A stretch of 24,182 nucleotides of DNA. Origin: Oscillospiraceae bacterium (GTDB lineage Bacteria > Bacillota > Clostridia > Oscillospirales > Acutalibacteraceae). The stretch is taken from contig DOUO01000003.1 in NCBI GenBank assembly GCA_003520555.1, forward strand, positions 1 to 24,182, in the 5' to 3' direction. How positions within the stretch are numbered: the stretch's first letter is position 1; every line of letters starts with the position of its first letter. Under the pieces are notes generated by a model that saw only the letters and a list, made by a program, of their open reading frames with translations, was not told where the DNA came from and did no database searches. Positions 1 to 6,426 of the stretch are shown in pieces. The position numbers and the translations under genes were made by a program.

Positions 1-396
1 GATGAAATCACCGCGCTTTACAACGGATGTACCGTAGAGTTTGCCGTTGAACCGGATACCTTTTACATAACTATTTCTGTTTCGGGAACAGACCCGCAGA
101 AATGCGCGAACGTCGCGAACCAAATCGCCGACACTTGTCAGAAGGTTTATCACGACGGCTTCTCATACGGACAAATCGGTACTATAAGAACCGCCAAGGA
201 ACCCGGTTCGCCGGTTTCTCCAAACAAAACCCAAAATGCTCTGTTCGGCGCCGCAATCGGCCTGATTCTTTCATCAGTAATTGTAATTTTGCTTGATTTG
301 ATTGATACTACAATTAAGTCGGACGACGATATTGCCGAAATCTATAAGATTCCCGTATTTGCGGAAATCCCCGATTTTGAAAGTCAAGGCAGGTGA
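1..396 (+). CDS. Polysaccharide co-polymerase, Wzz/CpsC (YveK) family, C-terminal part
   Basis: This reading frame is open from the first base and stops at TGA 394-396, so only the last 131 residues are present. The visible part holds the end of the extracellular Wzz-like domain and a proline-rich stretch (KEPGSPVSPNKTQN) just before a hydrophobic segment (ALFGAAIGLILSSVIVILLDL). A short cytoplasmic tail follows (DTTIKSDDDIAEIYKIPVFAEIP). This proline-box, membrane helix and tail order is typical of Gram-positive CpsC/YveK/CapA proteins. These set polysaccharide chain length and activate the adjacent tyrosine kinase through the cytoplasmic tail. The kinase gene follows five bases downstream, which supports the pairing. 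Family assignment is firm; the exact polysaccharide is unknown. Confidence 0.88.
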   Translation, partial: DEITALYNGCTVEFAVEPDTFYITISVSGTDPQKCANVANQIADTCQKVYHDGFSYGQIGTIRTAKEPGSPVSPNKTQNALFGAAIGLILSSVIVILLDLIDTTIKSDDDIAEIYKIPVFAEIPDFESQGR

Positions 397-401
397 CAGA
401 C

Positions 402-1124
402 ATGAAAATCAAGTTAGGAAAAAACAAAAAAGAAAAGAAGAGCAAAAGCGAAATCCGCATGGAGACAATCTCCGACAAAAGCAAATTCGCGATTGTAGAA
501 TCCTACAAGGCGGCGCGTACAAACATCATGTTCTCGCTTTCTGCCGATGACGATAAGATTTTCGCTATCACCAGCTACTCAAAGGGCGACGGTAAAAGTA
601 CGGTATCCGCCAACCTTGCGATTTCCTTCTCAAAGATGGACAAAAGGGTGTTGCTTGTTGACTGCGACCTGCGCCGTCCAAACACTCATAACATCTTCAA
701 GATTGAAAACTCGGTCGGACTTTCAAATGTCATAGGTAAAATGGTGGATATCGAGGAGGCAATCCACCATAATGTGCTTCATAATCTCGATATCATCACC
801 TCGGGTACAATTCCGCCCAACCCCTCCGAGCTTCTTTGCTCAACAAGGTTTTCCAATCTCATCAAAAAGCTTTATGAAGAATATGACTACATTATCTTTG
901 ATACGCCGCCTATCGGCGTAGTAGCCGACGCGCTGCTGCTCAAGGATTTGGTAGCGGGCTTTGTTGTGGTTGTCCGCGAGCGTTCGACAACTCACGGCGA
1001 TATCCAAAATCTGCTTGAAAGCGCCAAGCTTGCCGATTCAAAGCTCCTCGGTTTTATCAAGGTAGGCTGCACGGGCAGCAAACGTAAGGGCAAACGCGGA
1101 TATTATTATTATCAATACTATTAA
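402..1124 (+). CDS. Tyrosine-protein autokinase (BY-kinase), CpsD/YwqD family
   Basis: This cytoplasmic BY-kinase pairs with the upstream co-polymerase to control capsule or exopolysaccharide assembly through cyclic tyrosine autophosphorylation. The protein is 240 residues. It shows a P-loop SKGDGKST (60-67), Walker A' LLVDCDLRRP (84-93), Walker B YIIFDTPP (163-170) and a C-terminal tyrosine cluster YYYYQYY (234-240), which is the usual autophosphorylation site. I chose ATG 402, preceded by AGGTGA with normal spacing. A GTG at 393 in the same frame lies inside that ribosome site and is probably not a start. The P-loop has Asp where many relatives have Glu. No other capsule genes follow, because a terminator comes directly after, so this is the end of its operon. 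Confidence 0.93.
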   Translation: MKIKLGKNKKEKKSKSEIRMETISDKSKFAIVESYKAARTNIMFSLSADDDKIFAITSYSKGDGKSTVSANLAISFSKMDKRVLLVDCDLRRPNTHNIFKIENSVGLSNVIGKMVDIEEAIHHNVLHNLDIITSGTIPPNPSELLCSTRFSNLIKKLYEEYDYIIFDTPPIGVVADALLLKDLVAGFVVVVRERSTTHGDIQNLLESAKLADSKLLGFIKVGCTGSKRKGKRGYYYYQYY

Positions 1125-1130
1125 TGCTTT

Positions 1131-1166
1131 TGAGCGGTACGTTAATGCGCGCCGCTCATTTTTATT
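1131..1166 (+). terminator. Intrinsic terminator after the BY-kinase gene
   Basis: TGAGCGG (1131-1137) pairs perfectly with CCGCTCA (1152-1158) around a 14-base loop and is followed by TTTTTATT. It starts 7 bases after the kinase stop codon and closes the polysaccharide operon. Confidence 0.75.
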
Positions 1167-1268
1167 ATCATCGGACAATATTATGAATAAAATATGCCTA
1201 AAAGGTGCAATGAGCAGTTATTTTGATTAGTATAATCGACGAAAAATGCAGGAAAACGCAAAAAGACT

Positions 1269-1297
1269 TGCAATTTTTACTTTACTGTATTAAAATA
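1269..1297 (+). promoter_or_regulatory. Candidate sigma-A promoter for the aminotransferase gene
   Basis: TTGCAA (1269-1274) and TAAAAT (1292-1297) are separated by 17 bases, the ideal spacing, about 50 bases upstream of the start codon. The match is good but not perfect. A TATAAT at 1231-1236 is also present but has no convincing -35. The rest of 1167-1346 is AT-rich and I see no gene in it. A near-copy of the 1262-1279 segment occurs at 1311-1330. Confidence 0.5.
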
Positions 1298-1346
1298 TAA
1301 GGGAATTTGAAAAGACTTTTGCAATATTTTGATAAGGAGAAGCAAA

Positions 1347-2627
1347 ATGAGTTATTTAAATCTTTCTGTTCAGGAGCTTGAGCAGGAGTATCAAAAGCTG
1401 AAAAAGGTATACGATGAGGAAAAGGCAAAGGGGCTTAACCTCAACATGGCAAGAGGCAAGCCCGGAAGCGAACAGCTTGACCTTTCAAACGGAATTTTGG
1501 ACACAATAGACAGCAACTGCCATTACGTCGGTTCCGACGGAATGGATTTCAGAAATTACGGCGTATTGCAGGGAATTGACGAGTGCCGCAAGCTTTTCGG
1601 AGAAATCCTGCAGGTCAACTACAAAAACGTGATGGTCGGCGGAAATTCCAGCCTTAACATGATGTTTGACACAATTTCGTGCATGATGACAAAGCCGATT
1701 GCACAAGGCTGCAAGCCCTGGTACGAGGTAAAGGACAGAAAGTTTTTGTGTCCCGTTCCCGGATATGACCGTCATTTCGGAATCACCGAATACTACGGCT
1801 TTGAAATGATTCCCGTTCCCATGAACGACGAAGGTCCCGATATGGATATGGTAGAGGAGCTTGTCGCGAGCGACGACACAATCAAGGGAATGTGGTGCGT
1901 GCCGAAATACTCAAATCCCTCGGGAGTTACCTACAGCGACGAAACTGTCAGACGCATTGCGGCGTTAAAGCCTGCCGCAAAGGATTTCAGAGTGATTTGG
2001 GACAACGCTTACTGTATTCACGACATCACAGACACCCCGGACACGCTTCTCAACATTGTTGACGAATGTAAAAAGTGCGGCAATGAAGACCTGCCGATTT
2101 TGTTCTGTTCTACCTCAAAAATCACCTTCCCCGGCGCGGGTGTAGCCGCAATGGCGGCGTCCGAAAACAATATGAAGGTATTTTTGGAGCGGTACAATTA
2201 TCAGGTTATAAGCTATGACAAGATGAATATGCTGCGCCATGTCAAGTTCTTCTGCAATTATCAGGGCGTGCTTGACCACATGAAAAAGCATAAGGCGGTT
2301 CTCAAGCCCAAGTTTGAAATTGTGCTCAACACTCTTGAAAAGGAGCTTGCTCCCGTAGAAATCGGCAAGTGGACAAATCCCAACGGCGGTTATTTTGTAA
2401 GCATTGACGTCCTTGACGGAACAGCCAAAAGAGTGGTTCAGCTTTGTAAGGAAGCGGGCGTAGTGCTTACCGGAGCCGGCGCCACATACCCCTACGGCAA
2501 GGACCCCCGCGACTCAAATATCCGCATAGCGCCTACGTTTCCGCCCAACAATGAGCTTCAGCAGGCGATGGATATATTCTGCGTGTGCGTAAAGCTTGCC
2601 GCCTGTGAAAAAATGCTGAATAAATGA
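1347..2627 (+). CDS. PLP-dependent aminotransferase, aspartate aminotransferase-like (PF12897 type)
   Basis: This is a fold-type I pyridoxal-phosphate aminotransferase of 426 residues, of the clostridial group usually annotated as aspartate or class I aminotransferase (Aminotran_MocR family). Recognisable elements are the N-terminal ARGKPGSEQLDLSNG (35-49), YSNPSG (188-193) carrying the cofactor-contacting Asn, WDNAY (218-222) with the Asp that binds the pyridine nitrogen, and the Schiff-base lysine K258 in STSKITFPGAG. A substrate-carboxylate Arg lies in SNIRIAPTFPP near the C terminus. The start is ATG 1347, with AAGGAG 7 bases upstream; an in-frame TTG at 1329 lies before that site and is rejected. 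The gene stands alone between a terminator and the secD promoter region. Substrate specificity cannot be read from the sequence; aspartate/2-oxoglutarate is inferred from the family. Confidence 0.88.
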   Translation: MSYLNLSVQELEQEYQKLKKVYDEEKAKGLNLNMARGKPGSEQLDLSNGILDTIDSNCHYVGSDGMDFRNYGVLQGIDECRKLFGEILQVNYKNVMVGGNSSLNMMFDTISCMMTKPIAQGCKPWYEVKDRKFLCPVPGYDRHFGITEYYGFEMIPVPMNDEGPDMDMVEELVASDDTIKGMWCVPKYSNPSGVTYSDETVRRIAALKPAAKDFRVIWDNAYCIHDITDTPDTLLNIVDECKKCGNEDLPILFCSTSKITFPGAGVAAMAASENNMKVFLERYNYQVISYDKMNMLRHVKFFCNYQGVLDHMKKHKAVLKPKFEIVLNTLEKELAPVEIGKWTNPNGGYFVSIDVLDGTAKRVVQLCKEAGVVLTGAGATYPYGKDPRDSNIRIAPTFPPNNELQQAMDIFCVCVKLAACEKMLNK

Positions 2628-2696
2628 TTAAAATAAAATGATATTAGTATAGTACAACATTTTTATATTGTTTTATTTGTGCATTTTAAATAAAGA

Positions 2697-2721
2697 TAAA
2701 TATTTTTTCATGAAATATTTA
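2697..2721. repeat. AT-only inverted repeat upstream of the secD promoter
   Basis: TAAATATTT (2697-2705) and AAATATTTA (2713-2721) form a 9-bp inverted repeat around a 7-base centre, ending 8 bases before the -35 box. It could be an operator or an UP-like element, but AT-rich DNA gives such repeats by chance. Confidence 0.3.
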
Positions 2722-2729
2722 CAATTGCA

Positions 2730-2758
2730 TTGACAATTTTACAAAAAAATCATATAAT
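2730..2758 (+). promoter_or_regulatory. Consensus sigma-A promoter of secDF
   Basis: TTGACA (2730-2735) and TATAAT (2753-2758) are both exact consensus hexamers with the ideal 17-base spacer, sitting in AT-rich DNA. The predicted start near 2765 gives a leader of about 90 bases before the secD ATG. This is the strongest promoter in the window. The bases just after the -10 box also form the left arm of a terminator-like hairpin (2756-2805). Confidence 0.82.
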
Positions 2759-2805
2759 AACTCTGTTACGTCTGTAAGTATGCCTGTGTGACAGAGTTAT
2801 TTTTT
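2756..2805 (+). terminator. Terminator-like hairpin overlapping the secD start site
   Basis: AATAACTCTGT (2756-2766) is a perfect 11-bp inverted match to ACAGAGTTATT (2791-2801). The stem can continue inward with two Watson-Crick and three G-U pairs, to 2771/2786. The right arm runs into TTTTTT (2800-2805). It would stop transcription arriving from the aminotransferase gene. RNA started at about 2765 would lack most of the left arm and escape it. It could instead act as a DNA operator over the -10 and start region. Confidence 0.6.
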
Positions 2806-2856
2806 CTTCACTCAAAAGCGTATTTCAGACAATTATTTTACGGAGGTTTCAAAGGC

Positions 2857-4263
2857 ATGAAAAGAGTTCCAAAGCCTGTGTTCTTCATTGTTGCTTTGCT
2901 GATACTTGCCTTCTCGTTTACTGCGATTTTCGGAATATCCTATTACAACGGTGACAACAAAATCACGGTAATTAAAGGCGTCGGCGACATCAGATGGGGA
3001 ATTGACATCAGAGGCGGCGTTGAGGCTACGTTCAAGCCGGCAGACGGCTACGACGCAACTCCCGAGCAGCTTCAGGATGCAAAAGCAATTATTGAGCTTC
3101 GTATGGTTTCACAGGGCATTACGGATTACGAGCTGTACGCTGACACAAACAGCGACAGAATTATCGTTCGTTTCCCGTGGAAGTCAGACGAAAAAGATTT
3201 TGACGCGTTAACTGCTATTAATGAGATTTCATCAACAGCTGAGCTTACGTTCCGTCCCGGCGGCGAATACGCCTCAACCGAGATGGGTTCGGACGGCAAC
3301 CCTGTTTACAAAACGCCTAAGGGCGATACCGAGCAAATCCTCATGAAGGGCGACATGGTTAAAAAGGCAACCTCGGGCTACATCAACGACAACGACGGTT
3401 CAAGAAAGTTTGTTGTTGACCTTGAGCTCACCGACGAGGGCGCTTCCACCTTCAAGGACATCACAACCAAGTACTTAAACCAGCAGGTGTCAATCTGGAT
3501 GGATGACATCATGCTTTCCGCTCCCAACGTTTCCGCGGTAATCTCCGACGGCAAAGCGCAGATTTCAGGTAACTTCACATCAAAATCAGCTGCGGATTTG
3601 GCTCAGAAAATCAACGCCGGCGCGCTTCCCTTCAAGCTTGAGACTTCTCACTACGGCAACATCAGCCCGACCTTGGGCGAGAACGCTCTTACCGCAATGG
3701 GATATGCTGCTGTTATCGCGTTCATCGTAATTGCGCTTATCATGATTATCTTCTACAGACTCCCCGGCTTTGTGGCGATAATTGCTCTTGTCGGTCAGAT
3801 GGCGCTGTCTGTAGCGGCGGTTTCCGGTTACTTCACCGCCATTCCGTCATTTACAATGACGCTTCCCGGTATTGCCGGTCTTATCCTCTCAATCGGTATG
3901 GGCGTTGACTGTAACGTTATTACAGCCGAGCGTATTAAGGAGGAAATGTCGGGCGGCAGAACGCTTGACGGCGCTCTTGAAAAGGGTACAAAGAACTCGC
4001 TTACCGCTATTATCGACGGTAACATGACCGTTGTAATTGTATCAATTATTTTGATGCTTGTATTCGGTCCTTCAAATATTCTTTCGTTCATCTTCGGCGA
4101 GTCAACCACAGGTACAATCTATTCCTTCGGTTACACACTCCTCGTAGGTGTAATTTCCAACTTCATCATGGGTATCTTCTTCTCAAGACTCATGCTCAGA
4201 AGTATTGCGGGCTTCAAGCCTCTGCGCAAAAAATGGTTGTTTGGAGGTGCTAAGAATGACTAA
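2857..4263 (+). CDS. secD: Protein translocase subunit SecD
   Basis: SecD is a membrane subunit that pulls preproteins across the membrane after SecA/SecYEG, powered by the ion gradient. The protein has 468 residues. An N-terminal membrane helix (about 7-30) is followed by the D1 motif WGIDIRGGVEATF (47-59), a long extracytoplasmic P1 domain (to about 275), and five C-terminal helices. GMGVDCNV (347-354) carries D351, which aligns with the ion-relay aspartate of the family (GMAVDANV). The usual ERIKEE follows at 358-363. I chose ATG 2857, with GGAGG 10 bases upstream. An in-frame GTG at 2788 lies inside the terminator-like hairpin and would give an unsupported 23-residue extension. secF overlaps the end by 8 bases. 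SecD and SecF are separate here, unlike the fused SecDF of Bacillus. Confidence 0.96.
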   Translation: MKRVPKPVFFIVALLILAFSFTAIFGISYYNGDNKITVIKGVGDIRWGIDIRGGVEATFKPADGYDATPEQLQDAKAIIELRMVSQGITDYELYADTNSDRIIVRFPWKSDEKDFDALTAINEISSTAELTFRPGGEYASTEMGSDGNPVYKTPKGDTEQILMKGDMVKKATSGYINDNDGSRKFVVDLELTDEGASTFKDITTKYLNQQVSIWMDDIMLSAPNVSAVISDGKAQISGNFTSKSAADLAQKINAGALPFKLETSHYGNISPTLGENALTAMGYAAVIAFIVIALIMIIFYRLPGFVAIIALVGQMALSVAAVSGYFTAIPSFTMTLPGIAGLILSIGMGVDCNVITAERIKEEMSGGRTLDGALEKGTKNSLTAIIDGNMTVVIVSIILMLVFGPSNILSFIFGESTTGTIYSFGYTLLVGVISNFIMGIFFSRLMLRSIAGFKPLRKKWLFGGAKND

Positions 4264-5281
4264 AGACGTTCAGACAAAAACAGTTGAGGCACCATTGACA
4301 GCCAATGAAATCAGCGAAAAGTATAACGGCGGCAAAAGAGTAATTAATTTTGTCGGCAGCAAAAAGATTTTCTTCGGCATATCTTTGGGAATTATCCTTA
4401 TCGGTATTATTTGCAACTTCATTTTCGGCGCAACCCTTGATATTCAGTTCACAGGAGGCGCTACGCTTACCTACAGCTACTCAAACGATAAAAAGGCTAT
4501 CGACCAGGAAGAGTTGCGTAACTTTATTCAGGAGCACACAACCGATAAAATTACCGCTTCATTCTCAACCGACCTCATGGGCAACACCGGCGAGAACGTA
4601 AGCGTTCAGTTCTCCGGAAACGACGCGATTAAAACTGAAATTCAGGAACAGCTTACAAAAGACCTTCAGAAAAAGTATCCCGACAACGACTTCAAAAACC
4701 TTGAGGCAAACTCGGTTGACGCGTCAATGGGCTTTATGTTCCTGCTCAAGTGTGTTGCGGCTGTTGCGCTTGCAAGCATACTGATGGTTCTTTATGTAAC
4801 CCTGCGATTCAAGAAAATCGGCGGTCTTTCCGCCGGCGTTATGGCTCTGGTTGCACTGTTCCACGACATCGCGATGATTTACTTCCTTTACGTAATCTTC
4901 CAGATGCCTATCGACTCAAACTTTATTGCCGTAGTACTTATGATTCTCGGTTACTCGCTGAACGATACAATCGTTATTTACGACCGTGTTCGTGAACAGA
5001 GAAAGATTATGGGCAGAAAGACAGACGTCGGCACCGTGTTCAATGTGAGCTGCACAAAGACTATCAAGAGAACCATCATGACCTCTGTCACCACCCTGGC
5101 GGCAATTATGGTTGTTTACATTCTTGCGTTCATCTTCAACATCAATTCGGTTAAGAGCTTCGCTTTACCGATGATGATCGGCGTAATTTCAGGTTGTTAT
5201 TCATCAATCTGCATCGCGGGTCCTCTTTGGGTTATGTGGCAGAACAGAAAGGCTTCAAAGAAAGCAGAAGCAAAGGCTTAA
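4256..5281 (+). CDS. secF: Protein translocase subunit SecF
   Basis: SecF is the partner of SecD in the accessory translocase complex. It has 341 residues, with a cytoplasmic N-terminal tail of about 35 residues and then a first membrane helix (38-58). The extracytoplasmic entry motif is LDIQFTGGATL (61-71), and a P4 domain runs to about 155. Five membrane helices follow. The conserved LFHDIAMI lies at 201-208 and GYSLNDTIVIYDRVRE at 232-247, with D237 at the ion-relay position. The start is ATG 4256 inside the last codons of secD, with GGAGGTG 6 bases upstream, so translation is probably coupled. An upstream in-frame ATG at 4205 is deep inside secD and has no ribosome site. The stop codon overlaps the stop codon of the convergent DUF4363 gene. 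Confidence 0.96.
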   Translation: MTKDVQTKTVEAPLTANEISEKYNGGKRVINFVGSKKIFFGISLGIILIGIICNFIFGATLDIQFTGGATLTYSYSNDKKAIDQEELRNFIQEHTTDKITASFSTDLMGNTGENVSVQFSGNDAIKTEIQEQLTKDLQKKYPDNDFKNLEANSVDASMGFMFLLKCVAAVALASILMVLYVTLRFKKIGGLSAGVMALVALFHDIAMIYFLYVIFQMPIDSNFIAVVLMILGYSLNDTIVIYDRVREQRKIMGRKTDVGTVFNVSCTKTIKRTIMTSVTTLAAIMVVYILAFIFNINSVKSFALPMMIGVISGCYSSICIAGPLWVMWQNRKASKKAEAKA

Positions 5282-5658
5282 AAAATATTATCAAATTCAG
5301 GATACTCGCTTCCTTTTACGGAGGCGAGTTCTTTTTTTGCCGCCGCCGAGTGAGCAAAGTACATCGACGGATTCAAATTGTCCAAATGTGACTTCATCAG
5401 CGAAAGGTCAAGGGTAATTCTGTCAATATAATCATGAATCAGCAGCGCGTCCATCAGCCTTGCGGTTTTGTCCCAATCTCCGCTTACTTCACCGCACAAC
5501 TCAGCCGCGTCAGTGAATTTACCCTTCATAACCAAAACGTCAATTGCCTCAATTCTTTGCCTGAAGCCGTCGGAGGTGTTTCCTATATACCAAAACTGCG
5601 CGGCAGCCGCGGATACGCAAATCAAAATCAGCGCAAGGGTGATGAATATTCTTTTCAA
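5278..5658 (-). CDS. DUF4363 family protein, membrane-anchored
   Basis: The product has 126 residues: an N-terminal hydrophobic helix (about 4-21, MKRIFITLALILICVSAAAA) and then a mostly helical domain predicted outside the membrane, with DALLIHDYIDRITLDLSLMKSHL in its middle. This matches the clostridial DUF4363 family, often found beside DUF421 genes; its biochemical role is unknown. The start is TTG 5658, preceded by GGAGTGA. The upstream gene's TGA stop lies within that ribosome site and the gap is only 4 bases, which suggests translational coupling. The last codons (about residues 110-119) are also the antisense strand of the secF terminator, and its stop overlaps secF by 4 bases. I am fairly sure of the family and give no function. 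Confidence 0.82.
   Translation of the reverse strand: MKRIFITLALILICVSAAAAQFWYIGNTSDGFRQRIEAIDVLVMKGKFTDAAELCGEVSGDWDKTARLMDALLIHDYIDRITLDLSLMKSHLDNLNPSMYFAHSAAAKKELASVKGSEYPEFDNIF
5304..5338 (+). terminator. Intrinsic terminator of secF, inside the DUF4363 gene
   Basis: ACTCGCTTCC (5304-5313) pairs with GGAGGCGAGT (5320-5329) to give a 10-bp stem with one G-U pair and a 6-base loop. TCTTTTTTT follows. It starts 23 bases after the secF stop and serves plus-strand transcription, while encoding about E110-Y119 of the minus-strand protein. Confidence 0.85.
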
Positions 5659-5662
5659 AAAA

Positions 5663-6328
5663 TCACTCCTTTTTTATAATTGTGTAATCCTGTCCGCTTG
5701 CGGTCATTAAAAACACGTCGGCAAGTCTGATATTATTCTTTTTCAGAATTTTCCTGAGCTCGCTTTTGCTGACCTTGGTAAGCTGCGGTGAACTGCGCAA
5801 AACCTCGCCGTCGCTTATAATTATGCTGTCGGGCTTTTTGCCCTGAACCTCAATTCCGAAATCCTCAGCGGCAGGCGCGGTTTTTTGCGGCTTTTCAAGC
5901 ACGCTTAAGGTTCCGTTTGTTTCCACAATGCAATAGCTGACGTCGTCAATATTAAAAACATTTTGTCCTCTGAGCTGCGCGCAAAGCTCGTCGGTGGTCA
6001 TTCTCAGCCGCTTCATTTGGTCTTGCAGCAAACGGCCGTCCTCAATCACAACGACGGGGCTGCCGCAAATCATTTTTCTGAAGCCGCGGCTTTTCAGCAT
6101 AATTACGCTTGTCGCGATTTCCAAAGCCGCAAGCACCATAACGGGTATAACTCCGCTTAAAAGCGGCTGCGAAGTATTTTGCATAGGCAGCGAGGCGATG
6201 TCGGAAATCACCATGGTTACAACAAGCTCGCTGGGCTGCATGTCGCTGATTTGCCGTTTGCCCATCAGCCTGAGCGCGACTATAATAAACACGTATAGAA
6301 TTACAGTGCGTATCAATGAAATAAACAT
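5663..6328 (-). CDS. DUF421 (YetF-like) membrane protein
   Basis: The product has 221 residues, with three N-terminal membrane helices (about 3-20, 33-50 and 55-78). GKRQISDMQPSELVVTMVISDIAS, the characteristic DUF421 sequence, spans the first loop and second helix. A cytoplasmic domain follows (GSPVVVIEDGRL, LRMTTDELCAQLR, DVSYCIVETNGTLSVLEK). Relatives in Bacillus (YetF, YdfS, and the DUF421-DUF1657 protein) are spore inner-membrane proteins linked to spore resistance, which is general family knowledge. The start is ATG 6328, with GGTGAT 5 bases upstream; the frame stays open for 55 more codons to 6493 but those overlap the divergent gerA gene. The gene is first in a two-gene unit with DUF4363 and diverges from a germination operon, supporting a spore-membrane role as inference. 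Confidence 0.88.
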   Translation of the reverse strand: MFISLIRTVILYVFIIVALRLMGKRQISDMQPSELVVTMVISDIASLPMQNTSQPLLSGVIPVMVLAALEIATSVIMLKSRGFRKMICGSPVVVIEDGRLLQDQMKRLRMTTDELCAQLRGQNVFNIDDVSYCIVETNGTLSVLEKPQKTAPAAEDFGIEVQGKKPDSIIISDGEVLRSSPQLTKVSKSELRKILKKNNIRLADVFLMTASGQDYTIIKKE

Positions 6329-6426
6329 AAAATCACCGCTATCATTATTTGCTCCGAAGATAACTATTATTCTCAGTAACTCATAATTTTTCCTTTTTTG
6401 CTCACAATAAATAACAGGTGATAAAT
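6329..6426. promoter_or_regulatory. Divergent control region between DUF421 and the ger operon
   Basis: These 98 AT-rich bases must hold promoters for both directions. No sigma-A promoter is convincing. On the plus strand TCATA (6381-6385), 17 bases, then CACAATA (6403-6409) resembles the forespore sigma-G/F pattern (GMATR and CATNMTA) with one mismatch in each box. The predicted start would lie very close to the ribosome site at 6416, so the call is weak. CATAATT at 6382-6388 is an alternative -10. Confidence 0.35.

Noticed and set aside
393..401. GTG 393 as the BY-kinase start
   Set aside because: The GTG is part of the AGGTGA ribosome site for ATG 402.
1171..1230. Very short open frame starting at ATG 1183 in the gap before the aminotransferase
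   Set aside because: About 15 codons, no ribosome site, and no sign of a leader peptide with regulatory codons.
2628..2720. Riboswitch or small RNA gene in the gap after the aminotransferase
   Set aside because: The stretch is very AT-rich with only weak AT hairpins and no known riboswitch core.
2788..2856. GTG 2788 as the secD start, giving 23 extra residues
   Set aside because: It lies in the terminator-like hairpin without a ribosome site, while ATG 2857 has GGAGG and starts a typical SecD N terminus.
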